Positions 1 through 12,422 of a DNA stretch of 64,000 bases are shown here, in pieces (positions within the stretch are counted from its first letter, which is position 1; each line of letters begins with the position of its first letter). The stretch lies in contig NC_083597.1 in NCBI RefSeq assembly GCF_020882245.1, positions 3,630,581-3,694,580 on the forward strand, read 5' to 3'. Source of the stretch: Rhopalosiphum padi (lineage: Eukaryota > Arthropoda > Insecta > Hemiptera > Aphididae). The position numbers were made by a program, and so were the translations under genes. Under the pieces are notes generated by a model. The model was given only the letters and a program-made list of their open reading frames with translations. It had not been told where the DNA came from and did not search any database.

Positions 1-2399
1 AAGTAAAAGATCCTGATTCATAATCTGACATCATATGTGTTGAAATAGCATTTCCATTACAGACTAATCTTGTCATATGATGTAGTAATTCATTGCCCAC
101 AGAACTTATCATAACATTTGGCTGTTTTTCAAAGAAATCGGTTTTCTTTTGCAAGTATATAAGCAGAAGAGTGGCAGTCTAAAATAACCAAATTATAAAT
201 GTTACATTTCTGTTCTTATAAAACATTGATTTAACTTAGTTTTAGTGGACTAATTAAAAAAAAATTAATATTTTCAATAATTATTATTTCTTTTAAGTTA
301 TAATATTATAGCTATCAGAATCATAAATAATTTTATTAACCTACCATATTATTAATAATGAAAATATATTAAAATTTTGTAAAATAGAAAAATTACCAGA
401 CTGTATTGATACAATTCTACTGATTTGAAATCATCAATATGTGTTAATAGATTATAAATTTGTTCATTATTGCGGTTTCCTAGAGAAGTTTCTAATGTTA
501 AACGTAATGCAAGATGGGCAATGCCAATACATTTAAAAATTGATGTTCCCTGTTTACATTCCCAATGATGATATGAGTTTTTTGCTTCTTGAAGACACTT
601 GTTATCACAAAACAAAATAGTGCAACAATTATCACATCTAAAAAATAAATGTATTTACTTCATATAATAATCTTATTGTAAAAATCAATAATATATTAGA
701 AAGTTAATATCACTTACGGTATAGAATAATATTTTAATGGCGCACAACAATTATAACAAAATGAATTATAATATTCTGGTAGTAAAACAAATGCAAATGG
801 ATTTTCAAATATTAATAGTTCCCCATATTCTATTTTCGTTGAAGCAACAAAATGTCTTCCTTTAGCTTCTGTATAACTAAAACAACATTTAGACATCAGT
901 AAATAAATACATTTATAATATTAAATAACAATTCTCAATCAACATTTAAATTTACTTGTAACTTGTAAGCCACGGTAAAAAAGATTATTACATTATGCTG
1001 TTATAGTAAATTTTAATAACCTTTAAGAAAAAAATCATACAGATTTTCTGTCTTAGTCTTACTAATGCATGTTGTATATTATAACAAATTTTATTTTTAG
1101 AAAAAACTATTCTATTGCTAGTTGAATATTAGAATAAATTGATCTAATATACAATTTAAAGGTAAGATTATTACTCATAGCCTCACATAGGCCTTTTTTA
1201 ATATTGTAATTGTTGAAGCCGGTGCTGACACAAGCTGATATAATGTCCTTTTAAACATATAAACTTATAAAATATAAACATTACATTTTTATTCAATACT
1301 GTGATACAGTATAGACATCATAAATATGTACTTGTACTAAGTATTGTTATGTCAGAATATACTTACTTAACTTAATTACTAATAAAGATATATAGTTAAT
1401 AATTGCCATAATTACCGTAGCTGTAATTTAGAAGACTTAAATGGAAGAGTTATTTCATTTTTATCCAGTGTTTTTTTAATTAGATCTTCAGTAAGCATTT
1501 CATTGACATTCTCAACAATATTTACATTATTAGAATCATTTTTATCATAATCCAACAGAATTTTGCACTTTTTGATAAATTGATCTATATTAATAAGATC
1601 AAGATTTCAATATTAATAACACAATATAATGTATGTATTATCATATATTTTTTAAACACATTACCTTCTAATGGTATTTTATAAATATTTTTTGATAATT
1701 CTATTATATTTTCCCAATTAGTTTTAGCACTTTCATATTGCTTCAAAGCCATTAAACATTCAATTTTACGTTTTAACAATTTAATAATTAATTGACCTTT
1801 ATTAACTTCTTTTTCATTAATAACTGAATTTTCCAATATATTTAGACTATTATCAATATCTTTTAAACACTCCTAGAATAATATTAAACTTATATAGCAT
1901 TTTTCTTTTAACAAAAATATTTAAATAAACTATATTGTCTATACCTGATATTTGTTTAACCTCAGGTACATAGCTGAACGGTTAGAAAACGCTAATGCTA
2001 ATTCTATACTTTTATATGGTGCAAATTGAGCTGCTTTAGTATAAAGTTTACAACACAAATCTAGCCGATTCATTTTGAATTCTTCATTAGCCGCTAGTCG
2101 AGTTTCTTTAGATTTGGTTGAATTTTTTAGACTTTCATTAAATTTTGAATCATCTAACCATTTTTCCAGACAGCTTCTGTTATAGACATTAACACCACAG
2201 AATCAATTAAATAAATTTATATTATAATAAAATAATTATAAAAAGAAATTATGTACCTGATAAATTCATTTTGCATACAGAGATTTATTTTTTCATTATT
2301 AGCAGTATGCTTAAATGTTTCCATAAAACTATTATTCATACCATAATGGGTTAAAATGTCCATTAAATTTTCCCATCGAATAAACGTATTTACAGGCAT
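1..2399 (-). CDS. SMYD4-like SET and MYND domain protein, 3' end off the window
   Basis: Probable protein-lysine methyltransferase or TPR/SET/MYND adaptor of the SMYD4 type. I built seven exons on the minus strand from GT..AG borders and a continuous frame: 2399-2257, 2176-1945, 1872-1665, 1584-1416, 876-718, 637-397 and 178 to below 1. The start is ATG 2399 (MPVNTFIRWENL). Exons 2-3 hold the TPR-like helices (ELALAFSNRSAMYLRLNKYQ). Exon 5 opens the SET domain (YTEAKGRHFVAS, then an ELLIFENPFAFVL segment, from about residue 251). The MYND zinc finger spans exons 5-6 (about residues 290-335), with CYNCC, CDNCC, CDNKC and HHWEC supplying the metal ligands. The SET domain resumes in exon 7, and the NHxC core must lie beyond position 1. 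This split-SET order and N-terminal TPR fit SMYD4 better than SMYD1-3. No frameshift is seen. Domain identity is firm; orthology is inferred. Confidence 0.87.
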
Positions 2400-3294
2400 A
2401 ATTTAAATATATAATTTTTAATCTAAAATAAAAATTATATGCTCGTCTAATACACTGATAGGTTTTCTTCAGATTTATGTCGTTCAGAGATCAATTAATA
2501 TTCTATAATATTCACTCCAAACTCCTGTATTCACTATTCAATAACACATACCGTAGTACCGTGAATACCTATTTTCATTATTATATTATCACTAAAAATA
2601 TAATATATATTTTTTATTTTCAAAAAAATGTTAACAGCAACTTGACAACTACTAACACAGAACACCGAATTCTCAATTCTGTACTACAAGTTAGTATGGT
2701 GTGGTCATTATACGCCGGTCTGGAACTCTGGATAATGGATATTGTAAATCTGTAGTCTGGACTTCTGGAGACAGCGCCTCTTATCAGCAGTACACTATCA
2801 CCACAGCACAATCGTCAATCACGGCTATCACGACAGTTGCCTTTTTATCAAGTTTTAATAAGAACTTTTATTTTTAAATAATAAAATAGGTATAATTTAA
2901 AATGAAAATGAAAAATATAAGCTCATGTCAAGACAACGGGAGTACGGGACAGACTTTTAAAATACGGTACTTTTCCGTGTAGTACTATATTGTGGGACGT
3001 GTGGCCCTATCCTAATGAGTAGAATACAACCACGATACAGCATTACAGGCATTACAGCCTTATATTTGTGTAATACGAATAATACTAGTAAAAAGTACTA
3101 GAATAGTAAAATATGTTTCTAGTCAGAATATTATGATTATCATTTATCACGATAAAATAATGCTCAGAAATCTGTTTATATAAAATATAACCGAATGTAA
3201 AATGACGGTGTGTCGGTGTCGCTGCTTTAGTAATTTACCCGCCAAGGCGCCAACCAGTATAATATACTATACAATATACCGGCGGTGACAACGT

Positions 3295-3306
3295 TGCGCA
3301 TGCGCA
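3295..3306. promoter_or_regulatory. NRF-1 / Ewg-type palindrome
   Basis: TGCGCATGCGCA is a perfect 12-base palindrome matching the known NRF-1 consensus (YGCGCAYGCGCR), bound by Erect wing in flies. It sits in a CpG-rich patch about 0.9 kb from the SMYD4-like start codon. The match is seen directly; use as a promoter element is inferred. Confidence 0.5.
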
Positions 3307-3539
3307 ATGCAGGTCGTCGTTCTTGTTGTGATTTGTGACGGTTGTAACAACACTAAACAACTTGTTCAGTGTTTTTGTACACCGACGGCCGATTGGCGAA
3401 TTACAATTTATGGACTACCGTGATAACTGATAATATTACGTTTTGATTATGTTTATGTCTAAACAGCACGGACTAAGATATACAGTAAACTCAAACTCAA
3501 CGTCTAAGGCAGTACCTACATAATAATATTATACTCGAG

Positions 3540-3820
3540 CACAATGCCTGTCCCGGCATTACTCCCGTCTCCGACTCGTTACTTAGTTATCTGTGCGACT
3601 CCGCACTCGACGGTCTACATGCGTTGTTGGACGTAGGTTGTTGTATACTCGTACGGGAGGCCGATCGTCGTTCTCCGTTCCATCATTACTTGTCATTAGT
3701 TATTATTACACGAGAATAATATATTGTTGCAGTATGGAAATGTCGTACGCGCTAGAATTTAGTATTCGCCAGTTGGATAAGTAAACAAGTTTACTAATTG
3801 GATTTGACACGTGCCTAAAC
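3540..3820 (+). other. Candidate 5' UTR exon for the downstream sugar transporter
   Basis: A GC-richer segment ends at a consensus splice donor (AAAC|GTGAGTATC, donor GT at 3821). No coding frame of interest is present. If it is real, the first intron would run to the start codon exon at about 7.3-7.5 kb and would contain the hairpin transposon at 5368-6124. The upstream boundary is a guess. Confidence 0.3.
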
Positions 3821-6800
3821 GTGAGTATCGCGACATAGAAATCGTGTTGAACGATCGTTATTCGGCCTATTAAAAAAATATTATTGCGTTCATGCGACTA
3901 CATTATAATACGATAAATGTTTCACTTGTCGGGCAGCTTCTAGTGGCTTCTACGGCATGTAGGTTCTCCGCAATTCGGTTAGTGAGCACATGTTTTGGTG
4001 TGCTCAACAATTGTGTATTAATGTAATAGTGTGCAAGTATGCTTGTGAGTTTATGACACTTATGTTCTTATTTGCTTAGTTTAACGTTATTTTAAAATGT
4101 CAGTGTATTCGATGTTTTTTTTTATTCATTTTTCGTACCAGGAAGTCTTGGTATTTTTCTTATAATTAAAAAAAATGCATTACAGAGTTTAGACCAAATA
4201 CTATAAATAGCTTGTATAAATAATCATATTTATATAACCGGACTGGTATAAAAAAAATCAATTACAAATCTGTGAGGCTTTTAAAAAAAATGTATGGATT
4301 ATAACATCTATTATCTATTAATTACACTACTAAAAAAAGTCCCACTTCAAAAATGCATTATTTATAGTTTATAGACATAATAACAATGTCTCACAATCTA
4401 TTAAGTAAATACGAAAAAACATAATGGAAAATTTACAAATTTATACCTATGCATACATCTAGAAGAGAATTATAATTTATAGTAGATAGGTAGATATATT
4501 TTTTATAAACGCACAAAATGCTTTGATAGTTCTACATTTAAAAATTTCCGATTACAAAAAATAAATTAATAGAAACACTAATATAATATAATTTAGCCAT
4601 GATGTAGATAAAATAATATTTCGTTCCGGCTATCTATTACATATTAACTGAGGTGAATGGCGATATGCCGATATTATGGAATAATTCTGGTGTTAATAAT
4701 TGACATAATGACTCCCCGACAAATATGCGGACATAGTATATTACTATATACAACGCCTTCTATTGCAGTAACAATTTGTTTACTATAAATAGGATTATTT
4801 GGGATATTCTGCTGATTAGTACCTATATCACAAAACAATATATGGATGTCCATCACTAATGGATTTCCGCAAGTGTGACATGTGAATATGTGATGGTGAT
4901 ACTTTTCTTGGGTAATGGAGAGGTGGTACTGTGGTAGTCAACTAAATACTTATAGTTATTATTTAAATATTCTACTAACTACTAAGTATTAAGTAATGAT
5001 ATAATATAATATTTACAAATTATGAGTTTAAAATAATTAATAGAGGTTTATAAACACATGTATTGACGTATTGTTTATTTGTATATAATAATAATATAAT
5101 GTATTAGTATTATTGAAGATTGAAAATCCATAGTAAATGATATTGGTAATATTTGTATTTTCTTTAATTACTGTTCAATAATCGATGATATCAATACGAT
5201 CATTAAAAAAGGATAGTTATAAAAACCACGAAAACCGCTCTGCTGTATTAACTTTATTTTATCTATTACAAAAAGTGCTATTAGATAGAAAAAATATCAC
5301 ATAATTTTAAAACCATTGCTATATATTTCATTCATAGCTCCGGTCTGAATTTAAAATATCTATTATACGGAGTGTCCCACGATTCACGAAGATCTGACAG
5401 ACAAATTAAATAACTTTTGTTCTAATCAATATTTCTAAAAAAATTCTTTTAAATATAATTCACAAACACTTGCGCTACATTTTTAGTTTACAATTTTTAT
5501 TTTTTAATACTGAAAATAAAAAACTAAAAAATTGATAAAAAATTTTCCAAAATATTCTAAATTGCCAATTTGTGAATCTAATTAAAAAAAAATTTAGATG
5601 GTAAAAACATTTACTTAAGTCGAGTAGTTGATTTTTTACAATTTTTTGAAATTAAATATCAATATTCTCGTTAAGTAAATTACGATCTAGTTTATGTAAA
5701 ACAATAAAAAAAATAGTTAGATTTTAACATGCACCTATTTAAAAATGTTCATATAAAATATTTAAAAAAAAAATTATATTTTTGAAATTATAATATTTTA
5801 ACATAAACTAGATCGTAATTTGTTTAACAAGTATATTGATATTTAAAAAAATTGTAAAAAATCAGCCAGGACTAAAATAATTAATGTTTTTATCATTTAA
5901 ATTTTTTTTTAAATCAGATTTACAAATTGGCTATTTTGAATATTTTGGAAAAATTTTTAATCAATTTTTAAGTTTTTTATTTTTGGCATTAAAAAATAAA
6001 AATGTATTTTAAAAATGTAATGCAAGTGCCTATGAATTATATTTAAAAGAAATTTTATAAAAATATTGATTAGAACAAAAGTGATTTCATTATTTAATTT
6101 GACAGATCTCCGTGGGACACTCTGTACATTAATTAGGAGAACGTTCTATTTGTGAAAATAATATGATATATTTTATATATTAAATAATCACTTTTGTAAG
6201 TACAGTCAGCACAGATTCGTTTAGATTTTAATCTACAATTATTTATTTTTTCTTTTTGTAGACAAATATGTATGTTTTTAATGAATATTATGGTTATTAT
6301 AAGTAATATCCATACTCCATAGTACATTACTAACGTCTAACGTATTACAAAATAAATAAACATATTACTAAAGTTTATATAAAAATTATTTATAATTATT
6401 AATCACCTAGGTCCTAGATGAATACAAAAATATGTAATAATTTAATTTTAGTTCCTTATTATCTATTATTAGTGTGGTGTGATTAGATATTTGTAAAAAA
6501 TAGTTTTCTTTCATTAGGCATATCTTAAGACTAACTTGAAAAAATATAACAAAGGAAATTAGTTGGAAGCAATATTTAAACAATTTTTTTATAAGTGCTT
6601 GCAACATAATATAACACGTATAATATGCTAACTAAGGTAGTAACTAGTAAGGCATTGAGCTATAATTGTGTTTTTATTTTAGTCCTATTATAATATAAGA
6701 TTGTGCACGCATTTAATATTTAAATTGACAATGGTCTTAAAAATATCATCTTGATTAGGTATATTACAGTACTATAAAATAATGTAGTATTTGTTACTAA

Positions 6801-7500
6801 TTATAAACTTTAATTATTATAGTAATTTAATTTAGTTTAATATTGCACAATCAAGTGGTTTATTACTATCTACCTAATTACAAATAATAATAATAATAGT
6901 AATAGTTTTTATTATCATTATAGTTAATAGGTATGGTACATATTTACAATTAAATTAGGTTTATAAATAATCAAAGGATTATTTTATAGAAATGATCTTC
7001 CAACAAATATTTTTTAATTAGGCACTTATTTTATTTTCAATTAAACAGATAAATTCAGAAATTTTTATTAATCTAAAAAAAAATAATTGATTGAATGAAA
7101 TAAAATAAAATGTAAATTTTATAACGTTCAGATTTTTAAAAATACGCTGGATGCTGGTCACAATATTTGAATTAACAAATTAGTTCTATTCCTGATATAC
7201 CTATTAATACTTTATTACTTGATAATTTTTTTTATTAAATTTATAATTTTTGTTTTAGGATATTAATTGGATTTTTGAATTAATTAATGTAACAACTATA
7301 ACTTTTAAAATCAGTGATTTTAACTTCATTGAATAGTACATTTTAATTGAAACTACATCACCATAATGGAAGAAGAAAAGTAATATATTTTTAAGTCATT
7401 AGTACCTACTTTAATATTATTTTTTTTTATTGTTTAATAATCTATTTTTTGATGTACATGTAGTATACAACTAAATGAAAACCCACTACATGTATTTGAA
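3821..7500. other. AT-rich DNA without a gene, upstream of the transporter
   Basis: Apart from the hairpin element at 5368-6124 this stretch is AT-rich with no credible coding frame. Near 7258 a pyrimidine-rich AG acceptor precedes a short segment with a five-codon upstream frame at about 7365 (ATGGAAGAAGAAAAG then TAA); it may be a 5' UTR exon of the transporter. Confidence 0.4.
5368..6124. mobile_element. Full-length hairpin MITE flanked by TA (mariner-like ends)
   Basis: The 757-bp unit is an almost complete inverted repeat: arms of about 340 bp run from CGGAGTGTCCCACG on the left to the complement CAGAGTGTCCCACG on the right, with a short centre near 5740. Interior blocks also pair, for example tacgatctagtttatgt with its reverse complement near 5805. 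TA dinucleotides flank both ends (5366-5367 and 6125-6126), as expected for Tc1/mariner insertion. There is no transposase frame, so it is non-autonomous. Confidence 0.85.
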
Positions 7501-10500
7501 ATGGAAGAAATTAAAAAGGAAAAGGAAACATTTAATTGGGCTGAGGTAATTTTACTGTAATAATATTCATCAATGTATAATGTTTGAATACAATTGTGTT
7601 TAGTTTTTAGCTTGTGTATCTGTGGCAACTACTAACTTACATACAGGATTTGCTTTAGGATTTTCTGCAATACTTATACCACAACTTGAAATATACACTA
7701 GTGATATGGGCAAATTAAGCAAAACTCAATGTTCCTGGATTGGTAAGAATCGTTTTTTTTTTTTTTTTTTAGTATATTTTTAATTATTAGATCTTATATT
7801 ACGTGTAAGCATAAATTCTTGTTTTATATCTCTGACCCTGGTTCAAGCATATTTTTTTTGAAAATTAATAATATACATTTTTATTATATGGTCATAAAGA
7901 GGTGAAATACTTATTACTTATGATTTATCTATAGCATAATATAAATATGATTAGTAAGCATAATATGTCTTAATAAATTTTATTAAAAATTAAAATAAAC
8001 ACAATGGTATGTATATTTTATTTTATTAAACAAAACATTCAAATTTTCAATTTTTGTGAATCATTTTATAATAGAGTAATACTATTCGACTAACTATCAA
8101 CATATTTCTTCTACTTTAGTCTAAATGTTAAAAATAATATTATTATAATATACAAATATATAGTAGATTATTTATAACTTGCATTACTTATTGATGTTCT
8201 AAATTGTAATTATCACACTAAATAATTCATATACATTCTTTAAACAAAAAGTATTATTAAGACATTTTATTTACTATTAATTTATAAATTTAATGGTTAT
8301 TGATAAATCATTAATTAAATTTACAAGGATTTTTTTTCTATATATAACTTTTCAGATGTTCTTATGTTTACATATAGCCAGCAGTATTTCAATAGCTGCT
8401 CCATTTGGATGTCTATTTATAGCTTTTGCACTGGACAGAATTGGTCGTATATCCACATTTAAGTTTTCTCTATGGCCGTGTTTTATTGGATGGATGTTAA
8501 TTGCACTTGCTTTTAATCCAAGTATTATCATCGTTGGACGGTTATTGACTGGATTTGCAATGTGTATGATAATTCATTAATTAAAGATTTAAAAAAATTT
8601 ACACTATACCATACTCAATTTTATATTTAATACTATATTTATTTGTAGCTGTTGGCACAAATTCAGCCAATGTATATATGGCAGAAATATCTAGTCCAAA
8701 ACTTCGAGGTTCCATGATGTCAATAGGTTCTGTGATGTTATCTTTTGGTAGGTAATTTAATTAATACACTTTTCGAACTCAAATGAATAGAATATTAAAT
8801 AAATGAAATATATATTAATTTTCAGTAAACTCTACATCTTGTAAAATAATTATTAATTTTTATTGTGATTATAGTTATTTTTTTATTTAAAAATTATAGC
8901 GTAACAAAACATTCAAAACTAAATTTATTATTTTTTTATTTAGGAATATTATTAATGTACTGTACTGGGTTATATCTACATTGGCGTATAGTTGCATGGA
9001 TAGCATTTGTTGGAGCATTTTTCCCCGTTCTCATGACAGCATTTTGGACACCTGAAAGTCCTGTTTGGTTAATTCATAAAGGACAAGATGTTAAAGCTTT
9101 AAAATCTTTAAAATATTTTAAAAACTCTAAATATGTAAGTTATTTTCAATTACATTTTTTACAATTTGTATATTTTTATTTTTGAATATTGTTATACATT
9201 TATAAATTCAAAATTGTGTTATTTAAATTAAAACATTAATATATTGCTTTTACCACAAATTTTGTTTTTATAGAGTGTAGGTGTACAAGAAAGTTTTAAT
9301 GAGATGAAAAATATCAAAGAAAAAAAAGATTTACTAATTAATAAAGATATTGAAAATAGCAATATATTCAGACGTATTGCTTGGCATTTATCTAAGCCAA
9401 CCGTTTTTAAACCTGTCCTTTTTATGACTGTATTCTTTGTTTTACAACAATTTACTGGAATTTATACATTTCAATTTCATGCTGTTAAAATGTTGCAAGT
9501 AATTAAATAATAGTTAAATATTGTTAATACAATTTTTTTATTAATTCATTGTTTTTATATTAAAGGAAGTTGCTCAAGGTATCGACATAAAATATGCTAC
9601 TTTACTGTTTGGGTTGTTTCGTTTCTTATTAAGTTTTGTGGCAACAGGAATGTTGCATAACTATGGTAGACGTCCACTGTGTATGATTAGTGGTATTATC
9701 ATGGGAATTACGTTGCTTATTTCTGGATTATGTTTTTATTTAAGAACTAAAGGTAATAATTTATATTAAGTTATGTTTAATAAGTATATAGTATATATTA
9801 TTCTTTTATTTTATTTTTTATTATGTATAATATTTAATTATGTTTGTTGGGTGCCTGTGCAACATAATTTTTATATTATTTTAATAATTTCTCAGGTTAA
9901 GAAAATTATCTATATAAATTAATATACAATGTACAAAATATATTTTAAAATAAGTTTCTTAAATATTATGAGTATCAACTTCATTTTAATAATAGGTATC
10001 ACAATGAACAAACTATATTATAATGATAAAAATGTATCTATCAAATTCTAGAATGAATAATATTAAAAATATATGCTACTAACATAAATAATGATTTTAA
10101 CAACAAAAAACTTTACTGATAAACATTTAACAACTACACTTACCTTGGTACTAATTATAATCATTACATTCTATTTTTTTATTTATTTGATTATTTTAAT
10201 TTATTTTAATTATTACATACTAAAAAGTGCACTTGTTTGTTATCGCCTGACCATAAATATAATAAATAAATAAATTATATGTATTATTAATAATAAAAGG
10301 TTAAAAAAAATAAATGTATTAAACTTATAAATTAAAAAAAAATATGTATAAACGTATAAGTAAGTATAGGTATAATATTTATTTTATCATAATTAGAATG
10401 GAGGTCAGAACTCAGATATATCTTTTAAAATAGTTTCAAATGTATCTTGTTTTCCGAGAAATGTTCTCCACATAAATTCTGTTGAATAAGATTCCATAAA

Positions 10501-11801
10501 ATTTCTTTTTGTTCCACGACGCTTTTTATTTCCCCATTTAGTAGAACCCCACAAGCTCTCGATGTTTTGGGTGTGTGCCCCTGTGTTTGGATCAACAAAA
10601 TAGTTAGCTATGGTTAACAGTATTTATGTTAGAATCCCGCTTGCTGCAAATTATTGTAAGTTTTCCAACAATTTGACAATATTATTGAGCCTGGTATTAT
10701 ATTTTTTTTGATTATAGGTCATCAATCACGAGCTAAATGTGATAATTGTAGGAACAATAACAGCACACTATATGGCGGGGTGATAACAAACACGAGTTCA
10801 CGGGGCGATACATTTTATGCGGCGTACTGGCTGGGTTATAATAAACAAGTACCCAAAAAAGATATTATTTTTTCCTAGGAAGTGTATTTTATAATACTAC
10901 CCCAACACATGGCTTAAGGGGAAAATGTCTTAAACAGTTAAACAATAGACATATAGTTATGACCATGTAATAAATATATAAAAATAAATGATTTATGTGC
11001 AATGTGCTTAAAAAATTCTGCCATAAGGTATAAACCATATTTGTAATTAATTAAAAAAGTGAAACAATAGCTTAAGTGTTGTGTTCATGTTAAGTTGGGA
11101 TTAATCAAAAGTGCAAGCATATTGTTATTATTACTTGCTAGGAAAGTAGTAAATAAAATGTAGCCACTAAATAATAACTTCACTAATTCATTATCATAAT
11201 TTGGTAAATAAAATTAATATAACAACAATTAAATGTCGAAGACTAAGTGAGTTGCTTTATCTCGACTGCATGGCAGTTCGCTAGTTAAAATTGTTGTGCT
11301 ACTATCTTGAAATCTTCTATGCTTCTTAATAATTATTTATGTCATTAACCATAACTATTCAGTTTTATATATTTATAGTTTAATTATATTTATTTGTTTT
11401 GATAGGTGATGATAGTATTATTATGACGTGGGTATCATTATCGTGTATGTTACTATACATTTCGGCTGGCTCTGTTGGTATAATGCTGATTCCCTGGATA
11501 TTGCCCAGTGAAATGTTTCCAACTGAAGTTAAAGGATTATTTCTTGGACCAATTATGGGTTGGTGTAATGCAGTCATGTTTGTAGCAGTACATTTTTATG
11601 AAGATCTTAAAGGAGTACTGGGCGGTATGCTAGGCATTTTGTGGTTCTATAGTTTCATATCATTACTAACAGTTTTTTTTTGTATGGTTGTTTATTCCTG
11701 AAACACATAAAATGAAATTATCTGAAATAGAAGATTATTTTAAAGATAATACCATATACTTATTAAGAAAAAAAAAGACTGTAAAAAATGAACAAATGTA
11801 A
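7501..11801 (+). CDS. MFS sugar transporter, Tret1-like (facilitated trehalose transporter type), with a frameshift near the C-terminus
   Basis: Plasma-membrane sugar carrier of the major facilitator superfamily. Eight exons fit GT..AG and phase: 7501-7545, 7604-7742, 8378-8563, 8649-8747, 8944-9134, 9274-9498, 9566-9752, 11406-11801. The model gives about 488 residues, the usual Tret1 size. Family motifs appear in order: ALDRIGR (loop 2-3), VYMAEISSPKLRG, PESPVWLI ending the first half, QQFTGIYTF in TM7, NYGRRPL in loop 8-9, ILPSEMFPTEVKG and FYEDLKGVLG in the last helices, and PETHKMKLSEIE at the tail. In the last exon a run of nine T (11673-11681) puts the frame out by one; as written the protein stops at 11699-11701, losing the PETH motif and cytoplasmic tail. 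Dropping one T gives a tail of the right length ending at TAA 11799-11801. Sequencing error or true polymorphism are both possible. Substrate is inferred from the family only. Confidence 0.9.
9753..11405. other. Large last intron of the transporter, carrying transposon debris
   Basis: At about 1.65 kb this intron is longer than the gene's other introns. It contains a Merlin transposase relic on the opposite strand (10405-10735). Just beyond it, about 10720-10880, there is an open plus-strand frame with a CDNC-type cysteine pair after a good acceptor-like tract, which I cannot assign. Confidence 0.6.
10405..10735 (-). pseudogene. Decayed Merlin (ISXO2/IS1595-like) transposase, C-terminal part
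   Basis: Read on the minus strand, the fragment carries hallmark segments of the ISXO2-like DDE domain: INTVNHS, then after a one-base shift near 10605 YFVDPNTGAHTQNIESLWG, then KWGNKKRRGTKRNF and a tail ending in a TGA at 10405-10407. Upstream, a KKYNTR string resembles the conserved GKRKYNRG block, suggesting internal deletion. The frameshift and missing N-terminus show it is dead. It lies antisense inside the transporter's last intron. Terminal repeats were not located. Confidence 0.75.
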
Positions 11802-12037
11802 TATATTGATATTTATTTTTATTTAAAATTAATGTTATTAATTGTAATTGCAAGTTACTTTACATAGATAAACTTGATTTCACTCAAGATAATTACTTCC
11901 TTTCAATATTAAATTAAAATTCAGAAATATTTTTTAGTTTTAGCATTAATTTCATAATATAGAATATACAAGCAAGTAAATACTGAAAAAATTGTAGTTA
12001 TACTAATTCTTATTGTAGTCAGGTTAATGAGTAGTGG

Positions 12038-12422
12038 CAGTGGCGCCGATTTGTATTTTATTTGGTGGGGCAAAGTACAAAATTTAGTTACCACCACCAC
12101 TCACTAATTTGGAGCAAAATAATGACCAGCCACATTATTTTATTGTAAATACAACCATCACAAAATAAAAATAAATAAATAGTTATTATTTCTTACATAT
12201 CCCCATTAGTATATTTTCACCCATTCACAAGTAACTGTTTCTAACTCTCTTATGATTATATACATTTCTTGATTATATACATAAAAAATATCAATGCTAC
12301 AGGGCTACAGCCTACAATTATTATTATTAAATCTACATTTTTGGTATTTTTAACACTTCATTTTTGTTTCTTTAAAATACAGGGGCAAACCGCCACATAA
12401 AAGTACGTGTTCAGCACCACTG
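12038..12422. mobile_element. hAT-type MITE with perfect 8-bp target duplication
   Basis: The ends CAGTGGCGCCGA and (complement of the right end) CAGTGGTGCTGA form terminal inverted repeats. The unit is bordered by an identical 8-bp duplication, agtagtgg, at 12030-12037 and 12423-12430. An 8-bp duplication and CAGTG ends are typical of hAT elements. It is 385 bp with no transposase frame. Confidence 0.88.

Larger units (their letters stand above)
2400..3820. promoter_or_regulatory. Intergenic promoter region between the SMYD4-like gene and the sugar transporter
   Basis: About 1.4 kb upstream of the SMYD4-like start contains a richer GC and CpG patch (about 3200-3850) than the surrounding DNA. 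It holds a perfect palindromic NRF-1/Ewg-type site. Short reading frames here (2477-2755, 2620-2811, 3593-3784) have no recognisable domain and look like chance. I see no other gene. The region could serve both divergent genes, but transcription start sites cannot be fixed from sequence alone. Confidence 0.45.

Noticed and set aside
2477..2811. Short frames on both strands upstream of the SMYD4-like gene
   Set aside because: They shadow each other, lack domains and lie where a promoter is expected.
8293..8377. ATG at 8293 as the transporter start
   Set aside because: The frame before 8378 is intronic; the preceding exon (7604-7742) ends in a clean donor and the phase requires the acceptor at 8377.
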